The notes beneath the pieces were generated by a model that saw only the letters and a program-made list of their open reading frames with translations, ran no database searches and was not told the origin of the DNA. Below, in pieces: positions 18,855 to 27,378 of a stretch of DNA of 43,511 nucleotides. The position numbers and the translations under genes are program-made. This DNA comes from Alphaproteobacteria bacterium (GTDB taxonomy: Bacteria; Pseudomonadota; Alphaproteobacteria; JAQWUY01): contig JAQWUY010000005.1 in NCBI GenBank assembly GCA_029250225.1, forward strand, positions 1 through 43,511. Direction: 5' to 3'. Within the stretch, counting starts at the first letter, position 1. Each line of letters opens with the position of its first letter.

Positions 18855-19691
18855 ATGACTAAAGATAAAATAAAAATACACACCGTTTCTGATTCAACAG
18901 GTGAAACTGTGCAAGGAATAGCGAAAGCTGTTGGTGTGAATTTTGAAAATGTTGAAGAGTTTGATTGGACATTAATTAAAACATCTGCTCAACTTAAAGA
19001 AATTGGCGAAGCATTAGATGAAAAAAGCCTTGTGTTATATACTTTGGTTGATGGTTCACTAATTATTGAACTAGAAAAAATTTGTAAAAATAAAAAATGT
19101 AAAACAATGTCAGTTTTAAAATCAGTTTCAAGAATGGTTAAGTCTTTGGGAGCTATTGAAAAAGAAGCTGTGGTAGGCGCTCAGCACGCTATGGACGACG
19201 ATTATTTTGCGCGCGTTGATGCTATCGATTTTGCATCGGCTCACGATGATGGACAAAACTTCTATAATATTAAAGAAAGTGAAATTGTTATTATTGGTGC
19301 ATCTAGGACATCGAAATCACCAACATCTTTTTATTTAGCCAACAAAGGATATAAAACTAGCAATATACCATTTGTTGATGGTATTAAATTTCCTGATATA
19401 TTATTTAATTTACCAGAACAAATACTTGTTATTGGATTGGTAAGAGATGCGGAATCACTAGTAAATATTCGCCGTTCTAGATTAAATAGTATAAATTTTA
19501 AAAGCATCAACTCAGAAACTGATTACACAAATTTTGAAAAAATAGAAAAAGAAATGCTAGATTTTAAAAGAATATGTAATGCTAATAAGTGGCCTATAAT
19601 TAGTGTTCAAAATAAATCAATTGAAGAAACAGCAACACAAATTATAAAATATTTTCATCGTCATCGAAAAAAAATAAACAATCAGGATTAA
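18855..19691 (+). CDS. ppsR: PEP synthase / PPDK regulatory kinase-pyrophosphorylase (DUF299)
   Basis: Members of this family both phosphorylate (using ADP) and dephosphorylate a threonine of PEP synthase or pyruvate phosphate dikinase, switching gluconeogenic PEP formation. The 278-aa protein begins IHTVSDSTGETVQGIAKAV, typical of DUF299, and carries the ADP-binding P-loop GASRTSKSPTSFYLA at about residue 147. The target enzyme is not in this window. It is the first gene to the right of the probable origin and starts a tight plus-strand run with maf, aroE, coaE and dnaQ, as in many alphaproteobacteria. Whether it acts on PPDK or PEP synthase cannot be told from here. Confidence 0.93.
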   Translation: MTKDKIKIHTVSDSTGETVQGIAKAVGVNFENVEEFDWTLIKTSAQLKEIGEALDEKSLVLYTLVDGSLIIELEKICKNKKCKTMSVLKSVSRMVKSLGAIEKEAVVGAQHAMDDDYFARVDAIDFASAHDDGQNFYNIKESEIVIIGASRTSKSPTSFYLANKGYKTSNIPFVDGIKFPDILFNLPEQILVIGLVRDAESLVNIRRSRLNSINFKSINSETDYTNFEKIEKEMLDFKRICNANKWPIISVQNKSIEETATQIIKYFHRHRKKINNQD

Positions 19692-19694
19692 AAA

Positions 19695-20297
19695 ATGAAT
19701 AAAATTATTTTAGCAAGCAAATCAAAAGCACGCCAACAAATTTTAAAAAACGCAGGCATAGATTGTGATATACAACCATCAAATATAGATGAAAGTATAA
19801 TAAAAAAACAAATAATAGATAGTGATTTTGAAGACAAGGCTATTAACATTGCAGGCGAGCTAGCAATTAAAAAAGCTTTGTATGTTTCAAGTCTAAATGA
19901 AGATAGTATTGTTATTGCAGGCGATCAAACATTATCACTAAACGGGGTTTTATATTTTAAACCAAAAAATAAACAAGATGTAATTAATCATTTAACTGAT
20001 TTTTCAGGAAATATTCACTTATTACATAGTGGTGTTGCTATCGCTAAAAATAATGAGATAATATTTAATGGTGTTTACGATGCTAGTATGAGTGTAAAAA
20101 AATTAAGTGACGAATATATTAATTGGTATGCAGATTTATGCGGTGATGATGTTTGTTCATCGGTGGGTGGATATCATTACGAAGGGTTAGGGGCACAACT
20201 ATTTGATAAAGTAGATGGTGATTACTTTACGATACTTGGATTACCAATGATGCCAATAGTTTCTTTCTTGCAAAGACAAGGCATTTTAAAATGTTAA
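19695..20297 (+). CDS. maf: Maf-family nucleotide pyrophosphatase
   Basis: Maf proteins hydrolyse non-canonical or excess nucleoside triphosphates to monophosphates. The 200-aa sequence has the N-terminal signature IILASKSKARQQILKNAG and the catalytic-aspartate segment IAGDQTLSLNG (about residue 75), followed by GVYDASMSVKKLSDEYINWY and the GGYHYEGLG loop. I cannot decide between the dTTP/UTP-type (YhdE) and m7GTP-type (YceF) subfamilies by eye. It starts 3 bp after ppsR and its end overlaps aroE by 7 bp, so the run is probably one operon. Confidence 0.93.
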   Translation: MNKIILASKSKARQQILKNAGIDCDIQPSNIDESIIKKQIIDSDFEDKAINIAGELAIKKALYVSSLNEDSIVIAGDQTLSLNGVLYFKPKNKQDVINHLTDFSGNIHLLHSGVAIAKNNEIIFNGVYDASMSVKKLSDEYINWYADLCGDDVCSSVGGYHYEGLGAQLFDKVDGDYFTILGLPMMPIVSFLQRQGILKC

Positions 20298-21106
20298 GGG
20301 CTTGTGTAATAGGATATCCCATTCAACAAAGCTTATCGCCAAAAATTCATAATTATTGGCTTAATAAATATGATATTAAAGGACACTATACAAAAGCCGA
20401 AGTTAAGCCTAATGAGCTTGGTGATTTTGTAAAAAATGCAAAAAAAGAATTATTAGGATTTAATATCACAACACCACACAAAGAAAAAATAATTAGTTTT
20501 TGCGATCAATTATCACAAACAGCAAAAAAAGTTGGTGCGGTAAATACAGTATATATAAAACACAATAAACTATATGGCGATAACACAGATGTTTACGGCA
20601 TAGAACAATGTATATTAAAAAACACTAATAACTTGAATAAAAAACAAGCATTAATAATTGGAGCCGGCGGGGCTTGTCGCGCTTGTTTGATTGCATTGAA
20701 AAAAATGGGATTTGAAAAAATTATAATTGCTAATCGCACAATAGAAAAAGCAAAAAAATTAAGTAAAGAATTTCAAGACGAAGGTACATTGATAGAGGCA
20801 ATAGGTCTTGATGATTTAAATAATAATTTATCTTGTACTACACTTTTATTAAATTCATCATTAGCAGGAATGAACGATAAAAATAAATTGTGTATTAATT
20901 TTAAAAATGCGAATAAAGATATGATAGTATGTGATATAGTGTATAAACCATTAATAACACAATTGTTGTTAGATGCACAAAAATACAAATTACATACAAT
21001 CGAAGGAATTGATATGTTGTTATATCAGGCAGTTGCAGGCTTTAATTATTGGTTTGGCGTTAAGCCTGTTGTTGATAAAGAATTAAGAAAAAGAGTGTTA
21101 AGATGA
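20291..21106 (+). CDS. aroE: Shikimate dehydrogenase (NADP+)
   Basis: AroE reduces 3-dehydroshikimate to shikimate in aromatic amino-acid synthesis. The 271-aa protein has the substrate-binding IGYPIQQSLSPKIHN, NITTPHKEKI with the catalytic lysine, AVNTVYI, the catalytic-aspartate motif GDNTDVYG, and the dinucleotide-binding IGAGGACRACLIAL (about residue 120). The C-terminal segment GIDMLLYQAVAGFNYWFG is also typical. The ATG lies within the last codons of maf, and the TGA stop overlaps the coaE ATG (ATGA). Its presence implies the cell makes its own chorismate, unlike Rickettsia. Confidence 0.96.
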   Translation: MLRACVIGYPIQQSLSPKIHNYWLNKYDIKGHYTKAEVKPNELGDFVKNAKKELLGFNITTPHKEKIISFCDQLSQTAKKVGAVNTVYIKHNKLYGDNTDVYGIEQCILKNTNNLNKKQALIIGAGGACRACLIALKKMGFEKIIIANRTIEKAKKLSKEFQDEGTLIEAIGLDDLNNNLSCTTLLLNSSLAGMNDKNKLCINFKNANKDMIVCDIVYKPLITQLLLDAQKYKLHTIEGIDMLLYQAVAGFNYWFGVKPVVDKELRKRVLR

Positions 21107-21684
21107 ATTTAGTAATAGGTATCACAGGAAGTATTGGATCTGGAAAATCAACGATTGCAAAAATGTTTGCCGAAAAAGGTTTTGCACTCCAAGATGCAGA
21201 TAAAGTTGTTCACGAAATTTACGAGCAAGATAAAAAAACAATTAATAAAATAAACAAAGAATTTTCAGGCTGTGTAAAAGATGGAAAAGTTGATAGAAAT
21301 AAATTAAAACAAATAATTGGCAACAATCCAGAAAGTAAAAAAATATTAGAGCAAATAGTTCACCCAGAAGTTGCAAAAAAACGCGACGAGTTTATAGAAA
21401 AAAATAAAAAATGTGTACTTGATGTTCCTTTATTATTTGAAGCGGGAGTTGATGAATTTTGCGATGTAATAATAACCACTTATTGTCCTGATGATATTCG
21501 CCGTAAAAGAGTTTTAAAAAGGGGATATAATGCCGATATTTTTGAAAAGTTAAACGGTTCACAAATGCCTCAACTCAACAAAATTGAGCGTAGCGACATA
21601 GTTATTGATACATCAAAATCAATTATAATAACAAAACAAGAAATTAACGAAATATTATATTACCTAGAAGGGGATTTTTCTTAA
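21103..21684 (+). CDS. coaE: Dephospho-CoA kinase
   Basis: CoaE phosphorylates the 3'-hydroxyl of dephospho-CoA, the final step of CoA synthesis. The 193-aa P-loop kinase has Walker A GITGSIGSGKSTIAKMF at the N-terminus, DADKVVHEIYE, a central VLDVPLLFEAG and C-terminal RRKRVLKR, all standard. The start overlaps the aroE stop by 4 bp, and its TAA shares a base with the dnaQ ATG (TAATG), a configuration that favours translational reinitiation. Confidence 0.96.
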   Translation: MNLVIGITGSIGSGKSTIAKMFAEKGFALQDADKVVHEIYEQDKKTINKINKEFSGCVKDGKVDRNKLKQIIGNNPESKKILEQIVHPEVAKKRDEFIEKNKKCVLDVPLLFEAGVDEFCDVIITTYCPDDIRRKRVLKRGYNADIFEKLNGSQMPQLNKIERSDIVIDTSKSIIITKQEINEILYYLEGDFS

Positions 21685-22379
21685 TGCGCGAAATAATATT
21701 TGATACTGAAACAACAGGGTTTAACCCATATAGTAATCAAGGTGATAAAAATGACCGTATAGTGGAAATAGGCGCAATAGAAGTAATAGATTTAAAACCA
21801 ACAGGCAAGATTTTTCATCATTATATAAACCCAGAAAGAAGCATACCTGATGAAGTTGTAAAGATTCACGGAATAGATGATGAAAAGGTAAAGGACTGCC
21901 CAACTTTTGATAAAATTGCTCAAAAATGGCTAGATTTTGTGGGTGATGATGCAAAACTAGTAGCACATAATGCAAAATTTGATATGAAATTTATTAATGC
22001 AGAATTGATTTGGGCTGGTAAATCTGGGATACAAAATGAAAGAGTTGTTGACACTTTACCAATGGCTCGCCAAACCTTTCCAGGGCAACAAGCAACACTA
22101 GACGCACTTTGTAAAAAGTTTTCTATTGATAATTCCGCGCGCACATATCACGGAGCATTACTAGATAGTGAATTATTGTTAGATGTTTATATTGAGCTAA
22201 GGGGCGGTAAACAGCGAGGATTTGAGCTTGCAAGCGAAGCAACCAATAATAACAATAAAAGCATTGTTTCAAAAAATAGACCTTATCGTGAATTTAAAGC
22301 TAGCCAAGAAGAGTTAAAAAGCCATAATGAATTTATAGAAAAACAGATAGAAAATTCTCTCTGGAAAAAAAATAATTAA
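21684..22379 (+). CDS. dnaQ: DNA polymerase III epsilon subunit (proofreading exonuclease)
   Basis: DnaQ is the 3'-5' exonuclease that proofreads for the replicative polymerase. The 231-aa sequence has Exo I FDTETTGFNP, Exo II VAHNAKFDMKFINAEL and Exo III YHGALLDSELLLDVYIEL (HxAxxD, DEDDh class), so all catalytic residues are present. The C-terminal tail that contacts the polymerase alpha subunit is short and Lys/Asn-rich. It ends the ppsR-maf-aroE-coaE-dnaQ run and overlaps the convergent ABC permease gene by 4 bp. In other alphaproteobacteria secB is close by on the opposite strand; here secB is about 8 kb away. Confidence 0.96.
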   Translation: MREIIFDTETTGFNPYSNQGDKNDRIVEIGAIEVIDLKPTGKIFHHYINPERSIPDEVVKIHGIDDEKVKDCPTFDKIAQKWLDFVGDDAKLVAHNAKFDMKFINAELIWAGKSGIQNERVVDTLPMARQTFPGQQATLDALCKKFSIDNSARTYHGALLDSELLLDVYIELRGGKQRGFELASEATNNNNKSIVSKNRPYREFKASQEELKSHNEFIEKQIENSLWKKNN

Positions 22380-23167
22380 GATTTTATTTTCCAACCAATA
22401 TCAAGTAAAATTTTTGTAATTATTATAAATATTATAGATAGTGTTGAAATAATCAACATACTAATTAAAACATTACCGTCTGATTGTCCGGTCATTGCAT
22501 AACGGAAACCATCAACCATATAAAAGAATGGGTTTAGTTGAGCGATCCCTTGAAATTGTTGCGGTAGTTGATTAATTGAATAAAATGTTCCAGATAAAAA
22601 TGACATTGGCATAATTGCATAACTAGATATTGCTGCTATATGATCCCATTTTTCTGACCACATTCCAGCCACTATACCAACTGTAGACATTAACATAGAT
22701 CCAAAAATTACAAAAAATATCGCATATGCCCACGAATATACATATATATCAATAAACAAATACATTGCAAGCGCGTTGGATATCGAAATTATAACACCTC
22801 TTGTAATTCCTGCGCCAATAAACCCAATTAATATTTCTGAATTGCTTAGCGGGGGAGTTATCATATCATTTATTGCCCCTAACATTTTTCCAGAAACAAT
22901 AGCTGTCGAGGTTGAGCTAAAAGAGTTTTGAATCAGGCTCATCATTATTAACCCTGGAATTAAAAAGATTATAAAATCAAGTTCGCCTACGCGAGAATTT
23001 AACCTACCTATTGATAGATGAAATATTGATAAAAATAACAAGCTATTAACCATTGGCGCTAGGATTGTTTGTGTTGGTATAGACAAAAATCTTTTTACTT
23101 CTTTGTAATAAAAAGTTCCAAGTCCTAGCAAGTTTATTCTTTTAAAAAATAAAGGATTGTTGTTCAT
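22376..23167 (-). CDS. ABC-2 type transporter permease
   Basis: A 263-aa integral membrane protein of the ABC-2 permease family (YadH/NodJ-like). Six hydrophobic segments are visible, with the conserved FLIPGLIMMSLIQNSFSSTS, a TPPLSNSEILIG cytoplasmic coupling segment and MSFLSGTFYSINQLP followed by NPFFYMVDGFRYAMTG near the C-terminus. Such permeases pair with a separate ATPase, often encoded next door; none is adjacent here (neighbours are dnaQ and recX). Substrate is unknown: lipid-linked or antibiotic export is typical of the family. Confidence 0.85.
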   Translation of the reverse strand: MNNNPLFFKRINLLGLGTFYYKEVKRFLSIPTQTILAPMVNSLLFLSIFHLSIGRLNSRVGELDFIIFLIPGLIMMSLIQNSFSSTSTAIVSGKMLGAINDMITPPLSNSEILIGFIGAGITRGVIISISNALAMYLFIDIYVYSWAYAIFFVIFGSMLMSTVGIVAGMWSEKWDHIAAISSYAIMPMSFLSGTFYSINQLPQQFQGIAQLNPFFYMVDGFRYAMTGQSDGNVLISMLIISTLSIIFIIITKILLDIGWKIKS

Positions 23168-23205
23168 ATTTGAAAAACCTAATACTATTATGTTAATATA
23201 ACTAA

Positions 23206-23763
23206 ATGGTAAATAACTTTAACACAAAATCTAACATAGACAAAACGAAAAAAACAATTAAAGTAAAGAAAATAACTTTAAAAAGGCTAGAAAATATATC
23301 TTTTCATTATTTAAATCGTTTCGGAGGAACTGAAAAGTCTTTACGCGACATTTTAAATAAAAGAATTAAAAAATCAATGCAACATAATACTGAACAAAAC
23401 ATTGACCAAATAAATGAATGGGTTAATGAGGTTGTAAAAAAATGCAAAGAGTACAATTATATTAACGATTTAAATTTTGCAATGACAAAGGCAAAGTCAT
23501 TCTATAATAAAGGAAATTCATTTAAAATGATTGTTGCAAAATTAGCTCAAAAAGGTATTTGCGAAGAAGATATAAAAATAGCACTAGATGAACTAGGAAT
23601 AAATAGCGACCTATCATCTGCTATTTATTATGCAAAAAAAAGAAAACTTGGCATATATAGTTTAAAATTTGACGGTAATGTTGATAAAAAAGATTTGGCA
23701 AAAATGGCAAGACGTGGATTTTCATATGATATATCCAAGCAAGCACTAACAGAACAAAATTAA
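23206..23763 (+). CDS. recX: RecX family regulator of RecA
   Basis: RecX binds RecA filaments and limits their growth. The 185-aa protein shows the three-helix repeat pattern of the family: LENISFHYLNRFGGTEKSLRDI, then DLNFAMTKAKSFYNKGNS with AKLAQKGICEEDIKIAL, then AIYYAKKRKLGIY ending in ARRGFSYDISKQAL. The first about 20 residues are Lys-rich and variable. It is divergent from the ABC permease across about 38 bp and followed by a 126-bp gap before ihfB. recA itself is not in the window, so RecX is separated from its target gene here. Confidence 0.85.
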   Translation: MVNNFNTKSNIDKTKKTIKVKKITLKRLENISFHYLNRFGGTEKSLRDILNKRIKKSMQHNTEQNIDQINEWVNEVVKKCKEYNYINDLNFAMTKAKSFYNKGNSFKMIVAKLAQKGICEEDIKIALDELGINSDLSSAIYYAKKRKLGIYSLKFDGNVDKKDLAKMARRGFSYDISKQALTEQN

Positions 23764-23889
23764 ATACTATTTTCAAGCAATATACATTTAACCTTGATTT
23801 TTAAGTAAAAAAATAACTTTAAAACTTTATTTTTTATTGGTTTTGGGTTATACTTAAAATTGTGTAGATATATAATAAGGGTAAATGTT

Positions 23890-24183
23890 ATGGGGAATAC
23901 TACAAAATCAGAAATAATTCAAAGTATAAGTAATCAAAATTTAAATTTATCAAATCAAGATGTTGAGTTGATAGTTAATAAAATTTTTGCTGTCATATCT
24001 GAACAGCTGTCAAGTGGCGGTAGAGTTGAATTTCGTAACTTTGGGTGCTTTGATGTTAAGACTAGAAAAGCTGGAATGGTTCGAAATCCTCAAACAGGCG
24101 AAAAAATCGAAGTTCCAGAAAAACTAATTCCATATTTCAGGGCAGGAAAATTATTAAAAGAACGAATTAATAAAGAAAAATGA
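23890..24183 (+). CDS. ihfB: Integration host factor beta subunit
   Basis: A 97-aa DNA-bending protein of the HU/IHF family. The beta-type features are KSEIIQSISNQ at the N-terminus, GGRVEFRNFGCFDVKTR in the beta-saddle and RNPQTGEKIEVPEK with the intercalating proline arm. I prefer IhfB over HU because of the RVEFRNFG form and the ihfB-lapA-pyrF order known in alphaproteobacteria. The ATG at 23890 follows an AAGGG Shine-Dalgarno by 8 nt; the TTG at 23860, which would add ten residues, has no such support. The stop overlaps the lapA start by 4 bp. Confidence 0.88.
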   Translation: MGNTTKSEIIQSISNQNLNLSNQDVELIVNKIFAVISEQLSSGGRVEFRNFGCFDVKTRKAGMVRNPQTGEKIEVPEKLIPYFRAGKLLKERINKEK

Positions 24184-24425
24184 AAAATTTCTTATTTTCA
24201 CTCTTTTCAAATACAATAGGTAAGGTCTTTTATCTAGTTACAGCACTGTTCTTAATTTCTTTTGTTATTTCTAATAAAGAAACAGTTAACATTACGCTGT
24301 GGCCGTTTTCTTTTAACATTGAAGTATTATTATTCTTGTTGGTTTTAGTAGTTTTTTTAGCCGGATTTATATGCGGTTATATTTATAAGCTTTTAAAAAA
24401 TAAGGTTAGTAATGACAAATCATAA
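24180..24425 (+). CDS. lapA: LapA-domain membrane protein (DUF1049)
   Basis: An 81-aa protein with two membrane helices (about residues 13-32 and 44-68) separated by a short loop containing SNKETVNITLWPFSFNIE, the hallmark of LapA/YciS family proteins that help coordinate lipopolysaccharide assembly in enterobacteria. The cytoplasmic tail is short and lacks the long coiled coil seen in some homologues. It starts within the ihfB stop (ATGA) and overlaps the start of pyrF by 14 bp, so all three are probably co-translated. In alphaproteobacteria the ihfB-lapA neighbourhood is common but function is less studied. Confidence 0.85.
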   Translation: MKNFLFSLFSNTIGKVFYLVTALFLISFVISNKETVNITLWPFSFNIEVLLFLLVLVVFLAGFICGYIYKLLKNKVSNDKS

Positions 24426-25131
24426 AAAAATATTAGTTGCGCTGGACACACCAAATATATCAGCTGTGCAAGATACAATTGAACAAGTTGGTGAATTTGT
24501 CGGCGGGTTTAAACTGGGGCTAGAGTTTTTTAATTATAACGGAGTTGATGGATTAAAAACAGCAATGACGGGCAAGGATAACTTTTTATTTCTTGATTTA
24601 AAATTTCACGATATTCCAAATACGGTTGCCGGAGCAATTCGCGGTTGTATGAGTGGAGTTGTTCCTAATATGATAACAATTCATACAAGTGGTGGATTTG
24701 AAATGATGAAACGAGCAAAAGAAGAATCTGCGCTAGTTGCATCAAAACTAGGTGTTAAAGCTCCCTTAATTGTCGGAGTTACTGTATTAACCGCGCTTGA
24801 TAATAATGATATGCAAGATATTGGTTATTCTAATGACACAAAGGAACAAGCAATTAAACTTGCCAAGCTTGCTAAAAGAGCGGGGCTTGATGGCATAGTT
24901 TGTTCTGCATTTGAAATAGAATCAATAAAGAAAGCTTGCGGGGATGATTTTATATTAGTTGTTCCAGGTATTCGTCCGCAAGGTGTAGATTCAGGTGACC
25001 AAAAACGCATAATGACACCAGAACAAGCAATTGAAAAAGGCGCAGATTATTTAGTAATCGGCCGTCCAATTACCCAAGCACAAAATCAAAGAGAGATGGC
25101 AAAACAAATTAGTTTAAGCCTAGATAAATAA
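24412..25131 (+). CDS. pyrF: Orotidine-5'-phosphate decarboxylase
   Basis: PyrF converts OMP to UMP, ending de novo pyrimidine synthesis. The 239-aa TIM-barrel protein has KILVALDTPN at the start, the catalytic tetrad region FLDLKFHDIPNTVAGA (Asp-x-Lys-x-x-Asp), VTVLTAL, and the phosphate-binding PGIRPQGVDSGDQKR with VIGRPITQA at the end. The ATG lies within the last codons of lapA. A 70-bp gap then precedes accD. Confidence 0.97.
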   Translation: MTNHKKILVALDTPNISAVQDTIEQVGEFVGGFKLGLEFFNYNGVDGLKTAMTGKDNFLFLDLKFHDIPNTVAGAIRGCMSGVVPNMITIHTSGGFEMMKRAKEESALVASKLGVKAPLIVGVTVLTALDNNDMQDIGYSNDTKEQAIKLAKLAKRAGLDGIVCSAFEIESIKKACGDDFILVVPGIRPQGVDSGDQKRIMTPEQAIEKGADYLVIGRPITQAQNQREMAKQISLSLDK

Positions 25132-25156
25132 ACTTTTAAAATAAAATTAATTATAG

Positions 25157-25194
25157 TATAATGTGCTAGCAATTAATAATTATATTTAAAAGGA
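25157..25194 (+). promoter_or_regulatory. Possible promoter and RBS before accD
   Basis: A TATAAT hexamer at 25157-25162 in the 70-bp pyrF-accD gap could be a -10 element; the corresponding -35 (TTTTAA, 17 bp upstream) is weak. An AAAAGGA ribosome-binding sequence lies about 7 nt before the accD ATG. It may give accD-folC its own promoter. Confidence 0.35.
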
Positions 25195-25201
25195 TTTAAC
25201 G

Positions 25202-26056
25202 ATGAGCTGGCTAACAGACTTAAAACCAAAATTATCAAAATTACTTGGTGGTGATGATAATGTTCCTGAAAATGTTTGGTTGAAATGTCCAGACACTGGA
25301 ATGATAATTCATAAACGAGAGCTAGAAAATAATATGTATGTTTCTCCGCACTCTGACCATCATTTTGCAATGCCAGTACAAAACAGATTACAAAGTATTT
25401 ACGATGACGGTAATTATGAACTTATTTCATCACCAGCAACAAGAGATGATCCACTTAAATTTAAAGATTCTAAAAAATATACAGAACGATTAAAAATATC
25501 TAGAAAAAAAACTGGGTGCGAAGATGCTATTATCCTTGCCTATGGTATGGTTGGCGGTAACCCGCTAGTTGTTGCTCTGTTTAATTTTGCCTTTATGGGC
25601 GGTTCGATGGGTTCCGCTGTGGGCGAGGGAATTGTTAAAGCCGGCGAATTTGCAATTGAAAAAAAAGCAGGCTTTATGATTATTCCTGCTAGTGGCGGTG
25701 CAAGAATGCAAGAAGGCATTATTTCATTAATGCAAATGGCACGAACAACCGTTATAATTAATCGCATTAAAAAAGCTAAGCTACCGTATATTGTTTTATT
25801 AACAAACCCAACAACGGGCGGAGTGTCGGCATCTTTTGCTATGATAGGTGATATTCATATTGCTGAACCAAAATGTATTATCGGCTTTGCAGGTCGTCGT
25901 GTAATTGAACAAACAGTTCGCGAAACATTGCCTGCTGATTTTCAAACCGCAGAATATCTAGAAAATCACGGTATGGTTGATATGGTTGTGCATCGCCATA
26001 AACTAAAAGATGAGATTGCTAAAATCCTCGATTTATTAATGATTAAGAAAAAGTAA
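25202..26056 (+). CDS. accD: Acetyl-CoA carboxylase carboxyltransferase beta subunit
   Basis: AccD with AccA transfers the carboxyl group from biotin to acetyl-CoA, committing carbon to fatty-acid synthesis. The 284-aa protein has the carboxyltransferase motifs MGGSMGSAVGEGI, PASGGARMQEGI and NPTTGGVSASFAMIGD. The N-terminal zinc ribbon of the E. coli protein has four cysteines, but here only one remains (LKCPDTGM), and the second knuckle reads YVSPHSDHHF. Loss of these cysteines is common in alphaproteobacterial AccD and does not imply a pseudogene. folC follows on the same strand 10 bp later, the usual pairing. Confidence 0.96.
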   Translation: MSWLTDLKPKLSKLLGGDDNVPENVWLKCPDTGMIIHKRELENNMYVSPHSDHHFAMPVQNRLQSIYDDGNYELISSPATRDDPLKFKDSKKYTERLKISRKKTGCEDAIILAYGMVGGNPLVVALFNFAFMGGSMGSAVGEGIVKAGEFAIEKKAGFMIIPASGGARMQEGIISLMQMARTTVIINRIKKAKLPYIVLLTNPTTGGVSASFAMIGDIHIAEPKCIIGFAGRRVIEQTVRETLPADFQTAEYLENHGMVDMVVHRHKLKDEIAKILDLLMIKKK

Positions 26057-26066
26057 AGTCTAGCCC

Positions 26067-27371
26067 TTGCGAAGTGAAAAAATTTCTCGCACTAATCCTA
26101 AAATAGCCGATATTTTATCTAGGTTGCAAAAGCTACACCCACAAAATATTGATTTAGGTTTAAATCGCACCTTTAAATTATTGGAAAAACTTGGCAACCC
26201 GCAAAATAATTTACCGCCAGTAATTCATATTGCAGGCACAAATGGCAAAGGCTCAACACTATCTTTTATTCAGGCCATATTGGAATCAGCAGGCTTGACA
26301 GTTCACAGATACACCTCGCCTGAACTCGTAAAATTTAACGAAAGATATATTATATCAGGCAAAGAAATATCTGATGATAATTTATTAAAATATTTGGAAT
26401 TAGCAGAGCAAGTAAATAACGGCGATGCCATTACATTTTTTGAAATTACCACCGCCATTTGTTTTAAAATGTTTGCCGACAATAAGGCCGATGTTGTTTT
26501 ACTAGAAACCGGTATGGGGGGCAGGCTTGATTCAACAAATGTTGTCCCAAATACAGCCGTAAATATCATTAGTAATATTAGCCTAGATCACCAAGACTTT
26601 TTAGGCGATAACCTCGAAAAAATAGCAACTGAAAAATCAGGGATAATTCGCCCACAAGCAAGCGTTGTGATTTCTCCACAAAATGATATTAATGTTGATG
26701 CAACAATAATCTCCGTAGCTAATGCAGTGGGTGGAAACATCAACGCACATAAATTAAATTGGGAATATGAATTACTTGATGATGGGTTTGTTTTACACAC
26801 TAAAAAGGGGTCTTATAAATTACCTACCCCAAACTTGGTTGGCTTGCATCAATACGATAATGCAAGCAGTGCTGTTGTTGCTTGTCAGGAATTATCAAGA
26901 GTTGGCATAAAAATTGATTCAGTGCATTTTGAGACTGGATTAAAAAATGCAATTCACCGCGCTAGATTTGAAAAAATCAATATACCTAATGTTGGCAAGG
27001 ATATATATTTAGACGGAGGACACAATCCATCGGCGGGCTTAAAAATTGCTGAAAACCTAAAAGCATTAGGCGGGGTAAAAGTAAGCTTAATTTGTGGAAT
27101 GTTATCAGGTAAGGATGTGGATAATTTTATTAAACCACTAAAACCATATATTTTAAATGTATACACTGTTACTATAAAAGATAATCCATTTTCTAGCACC
27201 CCAGCAATTAAGGCCGATGAATTATCACAACACATATCAAACTTAGGTTTAAAATCAAACCCTTGTGAAACATTGCAACAAGCCTTAGTTAATGCAGATA
27301 ATGACGATGCAAATATTATACTGTGTGCGGGTTCATTGCACCTAGCCGGCAACACCCTAGATTTACTTTAA
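26067..27371 (+). CDS. folC: Folylpolyglutamate synthase / dihydrofolate synthase
   Basis: FolC adds glutamate to dihydropteroate and to reduced folates. The 434-aa Mur-ligase-fold protein has the P-loop HIAGTNGKGSTLSF (about residue 53), YTSPELVKFNERY, ETGMGGRLDSTN, SLDHQDFLG, and C-terminal DGGHNPSAGLKIAENL. Starts are limited: an in-frame TAG at 26061 and no in-frame ATG before the first conserved segment leave TTG at 26067 as the best candidate, with poor Shine-Dalgarno support. The gene sits 10 bp after accD and its stop is 7 bp from that of the convergent RloC-like gene. Confidence 0.94.
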   Translation: MRSEKISRTNPKIADILSRLQKLHPQNIDLGLNRTFKLLEKLGNPQNNLPPVIHIAGTNGKGSTLSFIQAILESAGLTVHRYTSPELVKFNERYIISGKEISDDNLLKYLELAEQVNNGDAITFFEITTAICFKMFADNKADVVLLETGMGGRLDSTNVVPNTAVNIISNISLDHQDFLGDNLEKIATEKSGIIRPQASVVISPQNDINVDATIISVANAVGGNINAHKLNWEYELLDDGFVLHTKKGSYKLPTPNLVGLHQYDNASSAVVACQELSRVGIKIDSVHFETGLKNAIHRARFEKINIPNVGKDIYLDGGHNPSAGLKIAENLKALGGVKVSLICGMLSGKDVDNFIKPLKPYILNVYTVTIKDNPFSSTPAIKADELSQHISNLGLKSNPCETLQQALVNADNDDANIILCAGSLHLAGNTLDLL

Positions 27372-27378
27372 AATAATA

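Noticed and set aside
23871-23876. TATAAT just before ihfB as a promoter
   Set aside because: Transcription would start on the ribosome-binding site, leaving no usable leader; A/T-rich gaps give many such hexamers by chance.
23860-23889. Longer N-terminus for ihfB from TTG at 23860
   Set aside because: The ATG at 23890 has a proper AAGGG ribosome-binding site and gives the usual family length; the extra residues do not resemble IhfB.
25202-25400. AccD lacks three of the four zinc-finger cysteines, suggesting a broken gene
   Set aside because: Loss of these cysteines is common in alphaproteobacterial AccD, and all carboxyltransferase motifs are intact.
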